The position numbers and the translations under genes were made by a program. A stretch of 64,000 nucleotides of DNA from Cycas panzhihuaensis (taxonomy: Eukaryota > Cycadophyta): positions 60,333,741-60,397,740 of the forward strand of contig CM041465.1 in NCBI GenBank assembly GCA_023213395.1, read 5' to 3'. Shown here piece after piece: positions 26,077 through 36,730 of the stretch (position 1 is its first letter; every line of letters starts with the position of its first letter). The notes beneath the pieces were generated by a model. That model was given only the letters and a program-made list of their open reading frames with translations. It was not told the origin of the DNA and made no database searches.

Positions 26077-26682
26077 ATAGTCAAGCTGAGTCTCCAAGTC
26101 AAGCCACTAAAACAATTCCAAGTAGTGATTGCTAATGGAAACAATATGCAATGCAGGTCTTTTTGTGACAAGGTATGCCTTAAGCTCTTTGATTACTTAT
26201 TGAAAATGTGTATGCTTGTCGTGCCTATTAGATGTGTTGAGGTAGTGCTAGGCATACAATGGCTAAAAACGTTGGGAAATATAGTCACAAATTATAGAAC
26301 ACGTTTCATGAGTTTCCTTAAAAAAGGGCGCAAATACAAATTGCAAGCACCACCTACACCCCCTTCATGACCAGTCTCATTTCATTGCATGGAAAAGTTG
26401 CTCAAAAAAAATCCTTAAACATATCTCATGTTTTGCTATAAGATCTTAATACAAGATGTTCCATTTGAAGTTCAAGTTATCATAGACCAACATGATAGAG
26501 TCTTTTAAGACATTTCCAAGGGGCTACACCCACCTCGTGACAATGAGCACACAATAGATTTAGTAGCAGGAATTGCACCCCTAAACAACTAGCCTTAAAG
26601 AGATCCATACCACTTCAAGAAGGAAATGGAACAAATCACCAAGGATTTTCTTAAGCAAGGAGTTACCGTACTTAGTTCTAGT
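26077..26682 (+). pseudogene. Element A protease and start of reverse transcriptase
   Basis: The frame VIANGNNMQCRSFC then RCVEVVLGIQWLKTLG is the end of the protease/linker of chromoviruses. It is followed by PPRDNEHTIDL and EMEQITKDFLKQGVTVLSSS, the first RT block. The copia element D interrupts there; the RT resumes at 34168 with NPFASLVILIKKRDGS, which directly continues the block. Confidence 0.82.
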
Positions 26683-26968
26683 TGTTAGATTAATGTTCAT
26701 ATGTGGATGAAATAGGATAGGTGAATCGTAGGAGGTACAAAGTCCTAAATGGACTTGTGACAAGTGCTAGGGCAGTTACAGATACTTTTGTTGACCGTTA
26801 GCGATCCTGCTTGTATATTAATTTGTTGTGTATTATGTGTAGGTGATTGAGTTGGGTAAATGAGTTCTTAATGAATAGAAATTTTCTTTGAGAGGTAGAC
26901 CAATTCTACTTATAAACCTGTGTCTATATGCTTTTTGTTTGGTTCCATATTTCGATCCTTAATTCACA
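26683..26968 (+). repeat. 5' LTR of element D
   Basis: It begins TGTTAGATTAATGTTC and ends CCTTAATTCACA. It is followed at 26971 by TGGTATCAGAGTGGGTC, a PBS for initiator methionine tRNA. Confidence 0.88.
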
Positions 26969-26970
26969 TT

Positions 26971-26987
26971 TGGTATCAGAGTGGGTC
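26971..26987 (+). other. Primer-binding site of element D
   Basis: TGGTATCAGAG is identical to the core of the initiator-Met PBS used by most plant copia elements. Confidence 0.85.
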
Positions 26988-27324
26988 ACTATTACGGGTT
27001 GTAGATCAATTTTGTAGCCAATAATATATGGAACTGTGTAGGTTTTGAGTTTAGTCTCTCCCATGCAATCTCACAGTTTGCCTTTTTGCTTAACCAATGG
27101 AGTGAAATGGATAAACATGTAACTAGAGAAAATAATGGTTTGGCATGTTTGTCAGGAGTTGTATTCAAATTTTTCTCTCTTAAGAAGCCCTAATTGTTGA
27201 CATACTACCCAAAGTTGACACCATTTTAAAACCCAAAGTTGACACCATTTTAAAGCACCCTTGGCTGCCTTAGTGTAGGTTGGAGAAACAAACAGAGTGT
27301 TGATGCCCCTCCACACGCACAAAC

Positions 27325-27890
27325 ACAAATCTAGGTAACTAGCTACCTTGCAAGAGCCCCACAAAGACAGGAGAGAACTACCCAATTTCTACTACAGTAG
27401 TTTGACCCTGAGATGCTCTAGCTCAAATATGCTTCGTTATCTCTGTAACAAGAGATAGGCAATCCACAGTAGCTTCATGGATACCTCCCATTTGATTATA
27501 GACAAACATACTTGATAAAAGAATTGCCAAATAAAATATCTGTGTATTGTATGTCCCAACTCGATCATATGCATCAATGCCTTCACTATCGAAAAGCAAG
27601 AGATTATACTTAGTTCCATCAAGTGCAGTCAGTTTCCATGGGGAACTCCATATCCAAAGCCCTTTTGTGCATGGTCAATGAGTAGATGCAACTTGAAACC
27701 CACTACTCCTTTGTAACAACTGATTTAGGATGAAGCTTTTCCTTTGGCATGCATAGCCATAGACAAAAATGACGCCCAAAGGTCCTCTAACAAGTTGCAG
27801 AGTGGCGATGGCTTTGGAGTACATTCTAAAATTTCCCTTTTTGTCACAGTATATGAGTTTTAGAGGCATCTTAAATCTCATTCTTTGTTG
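27325..27890 (-). pseudogene. Captured fragment of a guanylate-binding protein (GBP GTPase domain)
   Basis: The minus strand reads the N-terminal GTPase domain of plant guanylate-binding proteins for about 180 residues: LIYCDKKGNFRM, QLVRGPLGVI, the P-loop region (about 27735-27758), FILNQL, SSGFQVASTH, PCTKGLWIWSSP, ALDGTKYNLLLFDSEGIDAY, then SSMFVYNQMGGI, LSLVTEITK and FSPVFV. GBPs are large dynamin-like GTPases. The P-loop reads GYACQRKS, with Arg where the family has the Gly before Lys-Ser, so GTP binding would be lost. A TGA replaces the Arg codon in STHRPCTKG, and stops follow in I-TKHI and after FSPVFV. No intron is visible across the span. It lies on the opposite strand to elements D and E and abuts E's accessory ORF, so it is best read as a host-gene fragment carried by a retrotransposon. 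Confidence 0.83.
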
Positions 27891-28016
27891 TTGAATACTA
27901 CATGCAAACATGAGAAGAGTGAGGGGAGGTCGGAACCTGAGCTCCGAGTCAAAGAAGCTAAAAGTCAAAGGGAATCAAAGTGAGCAGGATGGGGATACTA
28001 CATCTACTGTAACCCA

Positions 28017-28766
28017 ATGTATTATGACCCTGAACTCATGGACCAAATCCTGATGGCACTGAAGGAGGATAGCAGGAAAGCCAAAATGGACGCAGACATA
28101 GTTCACACCATCACAAGACTTCCAAATGAAGGAGAAGTTCCACTGGGAACAAAATGGTCAGAAGTTGACCGAGAAATGTGGTTGAGGGAATTGTGTCAAC
28201 CCAACACTCAGATTATGTCCGGTGGAATCCGTGTAGTAGACATTATGGATGTTAGACTTCAGTGGGTGGCAAAAGTGATAAATTCCAGATTTTTGTCCAA
28301 ACGGAAGTACACCTACATTCAGGGAGGCATGATGCAGGTGTTGTTGAAAATTCGGGATGGGGAAAAGCTGAATTGGTCCAAATTCTTGGCGGAGAACATG
28401 AGGCAGCAGCTCAAAGAGATTAGGACACACCCATTTCGACATCCCTCCTTGCTTTTGGCCATTCTACTCTATCAGTGTCCAGATGTGCAATTGACCAAGA
28501 CCACTATTTCTCCACGGGAGCCAATCATCAAACAATGGGCAGCAGAATTTCCAGACACAGTTAATAGTCTGGAAGCAAAGAGAAGAGTACAAAAACAGAT
28601 GCAAAAGGTACTTACCTGGTTACAAAAGACACCAGGAACGCCCATTCCCCTTCGGACAAAACAGGTTGTCCATAGAAGAGGTAAGAGGAAGAAGGGAGAA
28701 AAAGAATCAGAGGAGGAGGAAGAAGAAGCAGAGGCCTCCTGGGAAGAATGGGAAGACTTCCCTTAG
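28017..28766 (+). CDS. Element E accessory protein, open frame, unknown function
   Basis: This is a 250-codon stop-free frame. Homology to element F starts some 18 codons upstream (after a stop), so the true start is uncertain. Residues 1-165 form a probably globular part (DADIVHTITRLP, MDVRLQWVAKVINSRFLS, KLNWSKFLAEN, IRTHPFRHPSLLLAILLYQ). Residues 170-215 are basic and 216-249 very acidic (a run of Glu). After the stop at 28764 the same frame continues as a coiled coil (IQLIQGMEEGYKAEIV, IKEKDVIIATL). The same order is seen in F at 47460-48490 and, more diverged, in B at 12524-13786. It lies between pol and the 3' LTR in B and F. It resembles neither Gag nor Pol; a link to 'putative plant transposon protein' domains is possible but unproven. 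Confidence 0.6.
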   Translation: MYYDPELMDQILMALKEDSRKAKMDADIVHTITRLPNEGEVPLGTKWSEVDREMWLRELCQPNTQIMSGGIRVVDIMDVRLQWVAKVINSRFLSKRKYTYIQGGMMQVLLKIRDGEKLNWSKFLAENMRQQLKEIRTHPFRHPSLLLAILLYQCPDVQLTKTTISPREPIIKQWAAEFPDTVNSLEAKRRVQKQMQKVLTWLQKTPGTPIPLRTKQVVHRRGKRKKGEKESEEEEEEAEASWEEWEDFP

Positions 28767-29071
28767 GCAACGGAGGCAGGGGAACTCTTAGCACCTCCTA
28801 CACCACATGACAAAGCGGGACCCATCATTCAATTGATTCAGGGAATGGAGGAAGGGTATAAAGCTGAGATAGTTGCCCTTCAAGACAAAATAAAAGAAAA
28901 GGATGTTATCATTGCCACTCTAACCTAGATCAATGAAGAGATTTTGGGAGGATAGAGGCAGCAGGAGCCGCCTTGAGACAGAGCGGGGGAGGGATACCCC
29001 GAAATTTTGAAAATTTTTGGAGTTTTGTTGAGCAAGGATGCTCAAACCCATAACTGTTGACCCAGGATAGA

Positions 29072-29902
29072 TGTTGGGGTATAAAGTGATCCAATGGTTG
29101 TGGGAAGACCAGAGGTAGGTCAGGTAACCTGAGTTGTGCAGGTACGGACCGTACGGAGGTACGCACGAGGCAAAATGGCGAAGAAATCAACATTTTGGGT
29201 ACGTATGACAGGTGCGTACCTGGAACAGGTACGTATGACAGATACATACCAACGGCGGAACGGAATCGAGCAGAAGCGGTACGCACGACTCAAAGGGACC
29301 AGTGGAGGCTTGTGAAGCGCTGGACGTCGTGCGGACGCATGGATCTAAAGAGTCATTAATTAAGTGCCTAACAAGTGATTAATGAAAGTGCGTATATGAT
29401 GAAGAATGCGGTTATGACGGCGATTATAACCCTTCACCAAAAGGTACCAATAAGAGTACTTAAGGAGGTGCGCATGAACCACGAGGTTAGGGTGAGAGCC
29501 GATTATCACGGTGCGGAAGGTGCGGAAGCCGGACGTATGACGGTCGGTTGGAGCAACATTGTATGATAAGTACCATCCGGTACGCATATGTAATGAAGGA
29601 TTGTATCTTCTTTGGAATGCACAAGAATGCATTCCGGCCTACGTAATTGAACCGATTACTTAATAAAAGGAAGAGTTACGTGGAAAAGCGTGTATTCTTT
29701 GTGTTATGATGATGAAATCTTTGAGTATGTGTTGAATTACGTCTTGCTTTGTTTACCATTGTGGTATGATTCTGTGAAATATCTGTGGAATGTATGTGAA
29801 TAACCATGTTGACAGTATCCTGAACTAGACTATAGCACTGTGTAACCTTGACAAGTGTAGGGGTATCTTATAAGTGTAAAAAGAAAACCTCCAAAGTCAA
29901 CA
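29072..29902 (+). repeat. LTR of element E
   Basis: It begins TGTTGGGG and ends AAAGTCAACA, with the same flanking sequence (GTTGACCC-AGGATAGA) and the same end as the LTRs of element F (41382-42094, 48596-49311). The middle is diverged. About 29140-29290 holds many GGTACG/CGTACC repeats. Confidence 0.7.
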
Positions 29903-30640
29903 GTGGTATCTACGATTGTGAAAAAAGGGTCCAATCTATGGTACCCACCAAGAGATTCATACACCAAAATTTTGTTTGTGAATCTAATTCTAGTAGCCAT
30001 AATTTTGCCTTGGATGAAGTTGAAGAACAACAAGTCATCAATGAACGAAAGCAATGAAGGATGATATCTAACAGAGTATTAGCATGCCAGTCTCGAATGT
30101 GGAAGTAGAAGCATCTTGATGAGTTGCGTGTTCAGGTTGTACGCATGAGAGTTGAGCTGTGAGATGAATCAACATCAAAGATGAATGAAGGCAAATTAAT
30201 CAATGCAAAGGTGACGGAAAATCACTAGATGCAAATAATGTTAACTGGCAACAGCTTAGGATAAAGACTTTTTTATGTTTTGTAATATATAAATTAAATT
30301 AAGTTATTTTTTATTGTATTTTGAGGTTTGAAGCTCCCTAGGTTGTTAGCCCCCGGTCACCTTGGGCATAAAGGTGCTAGGTTGTTTTCTAGCCCATAAA
30401 AAAGTCCTTTGTAAAAGCTGAGATCACTTTTTCACTGTGGTTTTTAATGATCTTCATGATGAACATGGTCATATGATAATATTTCGACTCCTTGCGTGGT
30501 ATCCAATGAGTTTACATGTTTTGTCGGTAGTTTACGAAGTGACTAAAGACCTATAGTTAGTATTTCTTAATAAAAATGAGTGTATGCTATTTTAGGGCTA
30601 TTTAATGCCCACTGCTCTTTTGTGTTTTTGTTGTATTTTT
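29903..30640 (+). other. Unassigned internal DNA of element D
   Basis: The first 150 bp can be read as a short polar frame (29848-30057), but I recognise no Gag domain or zinc knuckle. The rest, including AT-rich sequence at 30240-30320, shows nothing I can name. Confidence 0.4.
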
Positions 30641-30659
30641 TATTAAATATGGGTGGAAA

Positions 30660-30975
30660 TGCTTGTTTTCTGGTTCAAGTGAATTGCCTCAAACTTCCTG
30701 TCTCTTCCATGTTGGTCAACAACATGAAAATATATCCAATGTTGTATGGTACATCGACTCAGGTGTTTCCAGACATATGATGGGTAGATTGGAATGGTTC
30801 AAACATATGTGGGAAGTGATTAGCCATATAGTTTTCTTAGGTGACAAAAATGTGCTCACTATCAACCGCATAGGGGTAGTACCAGTAATTACTCATGATT
30901 GTGATTATTACTATATGGAGAATGTATTATATGTGCCATGTTTGAAAATGAATATGATTTCTATCAGTTAAATAG
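30660..30975 (+). pseudogene. Element D aspartic protease
   Basis: The frame contains VVWYIDSGVSRHMMG, the copia protease active site (DSG retained), followed by VLYVPCLKMNMIS, the usual end of the domain. A TAA directly follows. Confidence 0.8.
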
Positions 30976-31109
30976 AGGACAATAGGATGAGTGTTTTCTT
31001 TAAAGATGGAAAAGCTATCATTAATGATTATGAAGGAAAGACGATCGCAGGAGGACCAAGGGATAATTGTCTTTATAGGCGTTTAGGTTAGTGTGTAAAC
31101 CAAAGAGCT

Positions 31110-32010
31110 TATTTGACTGTTGATATGTTTAATAAGATTCAACTATGGCATGAAATGTTGGGGCATCTACACTTTCCTGGCCTTTGGTTGATGAATAAAC
31201 TGAATATGGTGCATGGTCTCCCAAAATTCAAAGCAGAAAAGGGTATCTGTAAACCCTATATATTTGGAATGCAACATAAGGAAAAGGTTCCTAGAGGAAA
31301 GGCTTGGAGAGCAACTGTAAAATTGAGCCTGATCCACTCTAATATATGCGTTCCTATGTCAACCACTTCGCTGAGAGGTGCAAGGTATTTTTTGACCATC
31401 ATGGATGGCTTTTCAAGGAAACTCCAGGCTTATCCTTCGAAGGAAAAGCCTAAGGCATTCGACATGTTTAAAGAATTCAAAGCAAAAGTAGATAATGAAA
31501 GTGGACAAAGAATCAAGATATTGAGATCAGATAATGTAGGAGAATACACCTCCATAGTATTTATCCAATTTTGCAAGCATTATGGCATAAAGGAGTAGTT
31601 GATGGCCGCATATACTCCTTAGCATAATGGAGTACTTGAGAGGATGAATAGAACGTAGGTTGATAAGGCTAAGTCAATGATGAAGGCCAGAAACTTCTCA
31701 GACATCTTTTGGGCAAAAGTAGTTTATACAATAGCTTACTTTATAAACATGAGTATAATTAAAGCTATAAAGAACTAAACACCTGAAGAAGCATGGTCGG
31801 GTTGTAAACCTACATTTAACCACCTTAGAATCTTTGGAAGCATAACATATATGCATGTTCCCAAAGAGAAATGCCAAAAGTTTGATGATAAAAGTTCCAG
31901 GTGCATTCTCATTGGCTATAGTGAAGAAAGCAAAGCACACTGTACGTATGAATTGACATCTAAAAAGGTGCATACTATTTGGGATGTTATCTTCGAAGAG
32001 GAACAAGCTT
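31110..32010 (+). pseudogene. Element D integrase
   Basis: A GAG-pre-integrase LWHEMLGH block leads into the core: LIHSNICVPM (the catalytic Asp of HSDICGPM is Asn), FLTIMDGFSRK (usually DDFSRK) and LRSDNVGEYTS, then stops at the usual PQHNGV positions. The C-terminal part includes FGSITYMHVPKEK and CILIGYSEESK. Stops are mainly TAG. Confidence 0.85.
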
Positions 32011-32359
32011 CATATTAGATTCAAGATTTGGACACTTTTGAAGATATGGCAAAACAAAGGAAAGCGAGTCGAGGAACAACTAGAATCAAGTTCTTTGAGA
32101 CAACAGTTTGTCGAGCCTAAAACAGAGCCAAAAAAGGAGGAAGAAATTGAAGAGGAGTTTGAAGATGCTCAGGAGACACAGTTAGAACTTGGGGTCACTC
32201 TGCCTATTAAAAAAATTTTCAAATGGTATTTAAAAACTATGGTTGAAGCTTAATTACTCGAGAGAAAAGGCAAACGAAAGTCAAAGATGAGACTAGATAT
32301 GGTCAATTTTGCCTTGATGATAGATGTGTTAGATGTTGATGAGCCTTCAAGTTTTAAGG

Positions 32360-33050
32360 AGGCCAATCGGTAGAAGAAGTGGAAGATAGGTATGGATGTT
32401 AAAATCCATGTTGTTGAGCAGAACAAAACTTGGGATTTGGTTGATTTGCTAATAGGCAAGCAGGCGATTGGATGTAAATGGGTCTACAAGACCAAATTTA
32501 GATTAGGTGGCATAGTTGATAAACATAAGGCCAGATTGGTAGCCAAAGGATTCAAGCAGACAGGAGGTATTGATTAATAGGAAACATTTGCTGCAGTAGC
32601 AAAGATGGTGACAATTAGACCGATATTGGCAATAGTTGTTCCGTTCAAATGGTAGTTACATTGGCTTGATGTCAAGAGTGCCTTCCTTAATGGAGATCTT
32701 GCAGAAGAGGTTTCTATGGATCAACCACTTGGATATGTTGTTAAGGGCAAAGAACACTTAGTATGCTGTTTGAAGAAGGTTTTGTGTAGCCTTAAATAGG
32801 CTCCAAGAGCCTAGTATTCCAAGATTGATCAATATTTTTTAAATAATGGGTTTGAGAGATCATCAGTAGATCCAAACCTGTATATCAAGGTTCAAGGAAA
32901 TTTAGTCATATTTATAGTTCTATATGTAGATGATCTTGTGATCACAGGGAATAACACCTAAAAGGTTGAAAGCCTGAAGAATGATCTCAAGAAGATATTT
33001 GAGATGACAAATCTTGGATTGCTCCACTATTTTTTGGGAGTGGAAGTATG
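32360..33050 (+). pseudogene. Element D reverse transcriptase
   Basis: The frame begins NKTWDLVDL and includes IGCKWVYKTKF, KARLVAKGFKQ, LDVKSAFLNGDL and LYVDDLVITG, so the catalytic YVDD box survives. At least eight in-frame stops interrupt it, several at conserved Gln or Trp codons (for example both stops in LK-APRA-YSK). It ends FEMTNLGLLHYFLGVEV. Confidence 0.9.
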
Positions 33051-33054
33051 ATAG

Positions 33055-33870
33055 GAGTCTGAAAACATCTTTATTTCATAGGCTAAGTATGCATGGAAAA
33101 TTCTGAAGAAGTTCAGAATGGAGGACTGTAAACTTGTCCATAGTCCCATGGAAATGGGTTTAAAGTTAACAACTCTAGATGATGATGATGAGCAAGTTGA
33201 TGGCATAATGTTCATACCGCTAGTTGGTATTTTAATTTATTTGACTACTACTAGGCTTGATATCTCTTTTGCAGTTGGTATGTTGTCAAGGTTCATGGCT
33301 AAATCAAAGTAGGGCCATTGGAAAGCTGCAAAGGGGATGTTGAGATATTTGTAGGGGACACTATAGTTTGGATTAGAGTTTAGTTAGAATAACAATTTCA
33401 ACCTAATCAGATATTTAGATTCTAATTAGGTTGGATGTGAGGATAGCAGAAGGGTCCACTTCAGGTTATTGCTTCAGTATGGGTTTTGCGATTGTCACTT
33501 GGAGTAGTAAGAAACAACCTAGTGTTGTTTTATCATCTACTGAGGAAGAATATAAAGTTGTTGCTGCTGCTACTTGTGAGGCCATTTGGTTAAGGCAAGT
33601 GCTTGGTGATTTGGGATTACATTAGGAGGAGGTGATTACATTGTACTATGACAATCAAAGTACCTTAAAGATTGTCAAGAATCCAATATTCCATGCATGC
33701 ACCAAACACATTAAGATACATCATCATTTCATTAGGGAATAGATCCAAAATGGTGGAGCTTCCATACAGACCAACAGAGGAGCAGTTTGTTAGTATTTTC
33801 ACCAAATCTCTATCCAAGGATTAGTTTAATAAGTTTAGATTTTGTATTGGCATTAAAGCCAATGATATGA
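33055..33870 (+). pseudogene. Element D connection and RNase H
   Basis: The copia RNase H reads TSGYCFSMG, ITWSSKKQ-type sequence, VVLSSTEEEYKVVAAATCEAIWLRQ and CTKHIKIHHHFIRE. Stops occur between the blocks. The polypurine tract follows at about 33874-33883. Confidence 0.85.
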
Positions 33871-33883
33871 ACATTAAGGGGGA

Positions 33884-34167
33884 GTTTAGACTAATGTTCA
33901 TATGTGTATGAAATAGGATAGGTGAGTCGTAGGAGTTACAAAGTCCTAAATGGACTTGTGATAAGTGTCAGGGTAGCTACACATTCTTTTGTTGACTGTT
34001 ATCGATCCCGCTTGTATATTAATCTGTTGTGTATTATGTGTAGGTGATTGAGTTGGGTAAATGAGTTCTTAATGAATGAAAATTTTCTTTTAGAGGTAGA
34101 CCAATTCTACTTGTAAACTTATGTCTATATGCTCGTGTTTGGTCCATATTTTGATTCTTAATTCACA
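33884..34167 (+). repeat. 3' LTR of element D
   Basis: It aligns with 26683-26968 from TTTAGACTAATGTTC to CTTAATTCACA. The outer 5' bases are altered (GT instead of TG). Confidence 0.85.
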
Positions 34168-36730
34168 CCAACCCGTTTGCTTCTTTAGTTATTCTGATCA
34201 AGAAAAGGGATGGATCATATTAGATGTGTGTTGACTATTGTGCTCTAAATAAAATAACATTAAAAAATAGGTATTTGACACCGCAGATTGATGATTTGTT
34301 AGATGAATTACATGGCGCCAAGTTCTTCTCTAAGATTGATATTTGCTCTAAATATCATCGAATTTGCATCAAGACGATGACTTATCTATGGCAGCCTTCT
34401 AGAGACGCAAAGAATTGTTTAAATTTTGAGTTATGCCATTCACGTTGATTGACTAATGTGCCTGTAACCTTCCAATACACTATGAATACAATACTTAAGC
34501 CATTTTTTAGAAAATTTGTCTTGGTAATTTTTGGTGACATTATAATCTATAGCCATACATGGGACAACTACTTAAAGCGTTTGCGAGAAGTATTGTAGGT
34601 TTTTGAAAAAAATTAGTTCTTTGCAAACGAGTCCAAATACACGTTTGGACAAACGAAATTGGAATACGTGGGCCATATCATTACCTAAGACGAAGTCAAG
34701 ATGGATCCCATAATTGTAAATTGGCCTATGTTAATCGATGTTACAGGTGTCAAGTTTTCTGGGAGTGAATGGGTTCTTGCAATGTAGCATAGCAACACCC
34801 TTGACCGGCATCATGAAGAAGGAAGCATTCCTTTGGCATGATCTAGCAGAGAAGGCTTTCTAAGGATTAAGGAGTGCCATGGTCACAACCCCCATCGTGG
34901 CCAAGCTAAACTTTTGTGAACTATTCATTTTGGAATGTGATGCATCTAAAGTAGGATTAAGAATAGTTCTTCTTCCAAACCATTGACCCATAGCTTATGA
35001 AAGTCAGAAACTAAATGCATGAGAAAGATTGAAACATATTCACATACCATCCAACAATGGCGATAGCACTTAGTAGGCAACAAATTCTTGGTCAAGATAG
35101 ATCATGACAGCCTTAAGTATTCCCTTAATGAAGGCTCCTTATCAAGTGAACAACAAAAATGGGTAAGCAAGCTACAATGATTTGATTTTGATATCATTTA
35201 TAAGAAGGGAAAAGAGAACATGGTTGCAGATGTATTATCCAGGATTCTGAAACAAACAGCATGCAAGGCTATCTTAGTGGTCAAACCCAATTGGACACAT
35301 GAATTGGTACAGGAATACAATGAAGATCTAGCATCACAATAGATACCCCAAAATATTCAAGAAGGGATACAAATAGATTATGAATTATGGAATGATTTGA
35401 TATTATATTGGGGGAAGACCTTCGTCCCTTATTGCTCAACACTCAAGGAGAAGTGCCTCCAAGAAGCTCATGCAACACTGTTGATAGGACACATAAGCAC
35501 TAACAAAATATATCGCCAAATCTATAATATATTTTCTTAGAAGGGATTGAAGGTAGATGTCTACAAGCTTGTTTCTAAATGCGACAATTATCAAAGAAAT
35601 AAAAATGAAAGCATCAGAATTCTAGGATTATTTCAATCATTACATGTGTGAGAACAAAAATGGGAAGAAATATCAATGGATTTTATTATAGGTCTACCTA
35701 GATTAGAGGGCAAAGATTTGATATTTGTTGGAGTGGATCGACTAGCTAAGTATGCATACTTTAGAGGTATGTAATCCACAACTAAGGCTAGCCAGTTTGT
35801 TGATTTGTTTGTTAAAGAAAGACATAGGTTGCATGGTTTTCCCAAGGTCATAATAAGCGATAGTGACCCAAAATTCACAAACAACTTTTGAGAAGAGATG
35901 TTTTTAACACATAAGAACTAAGATCATGATGAGCACAACACATCATCCCAAAACAAATGGATAGACATAAGTAATAAACAAATGTTTGGAAGGCTATTTG
36001 AGGAATTGGATAAGCAACAATGTTAGAATAAATGGTTACATCTCGTTGAATGGTGGTACAACATTATCTATCATATATCACCTAAAACAATGTCTTTTCA
36101 GCACCTTATGGATATGAGCCCCAATCCCTCCTCACATGGGCTAATGATTCCAACGTACCTACTGTATAGGATGAACAATAATAAATCGCTTAGACATTAC
36201 AAATTTTGAAGGACAATCTGAACTTAGCAAGGAACCCGATGAAGCAATGAGCTAACTTGCATAGATTTGAAAGATTGTTTGAGAAAGGGTATTAGGTATT
36301 TTTAAGGTTTCAACTATACTAACAATGTACCCTGAAACAGACGGGGAGTCATAAATTGCAACAATGATTTTATGGGCCTTATAAGATCCTAGAAAAGCTA
36401 GGAGAAGCAGCCTATTAGTTAGATCTACTACCCACCAATGAAGTGCACAATGTGTTCCATGTTTCTTGTCTCAAATTGAAATTGGGACAAACCACAACAG
36501 TACAGACATAATATCTAGTACTAGACAAAGAGGGGAAGTTGGCCATAGAACCTAAAGGCATGCTCCAGATTTGAACCAAACAACTTTGATCCAAGGAGAT
36601 TCAAGAGCATTTGATCAAATGGAAGAATCTTGATAAGGAAGATGCCATGTGGGAATTTGAAGCATGGTACCAATAGCATTCCCACATCTCTATTCTTTGA
36701 GGGCAAAGCAAATTCTCAGTAAGGGGGACT
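34168..36730 (+). pseudogene. Element A reverse transcriptase, RNase H, integrase and chromodomain
   Basis: RT resumes with NPFASLVILIKKRDGS, CVDYCALNKITLKN and DDLLDELHGAKFFSKIDI. The catalytic box is degraded to VIFGDIIIYS. RNase H is heavily broken (34750-35330). Integrase is seen from about 35655: [51 protein letters not shown]. At the C-terminus (about 36585-36690) EHLIKWKNLDKEDAMWE is the second half of a chromodomain, the histone-reading module that directs chromovirus insertion. A polypurine tract (AAGGGGGA, 36721-36728) precedes the 3' LTR. Confidence 0.87.

Larger units (their letters stand above)
27960..29902 (+). mobile_element. Element E: 3' part of a B/F-type gypsy element (accessory ORF plus LTR)
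   Basis: From about 27960 the sequence matches, in order, the end of element F: accessory ORF, coiled-coil tail, a TGCTCAAAC...GTTGACCC stretch and an LTR. No 5' LTR or pol is present, so E is a 5'-truncated copy or a piece assembled into D. It sits between D's PBS and D's protease. Confidence 0.65.
26683..34167 (+). mobile_element. Element D: Ty1/copia retrotransposon inserted in element A
   Basis: LTRs of about 285 bp (26683-26968 and 33884-34167) flank a copia-ordered pol: protease, integrase, RT, RNase H. A PBS follows the 5' LTR and a GGGGGA polypurine tract precedes the 3' LTR. The element splits the RT of A. No Gag is readable; its place is taken by a guanylate-binding-protein fragment and part of a B-like element (E). 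I could not identify a clean target duplication. Confidence 0.85.

Noticed and set aside
28158-28442. Minus-strand open frame opposite the element E accessory ORF
   Set aside because: The plus-strand frame has homologs in elements B and F; the minus frame is its shadow.
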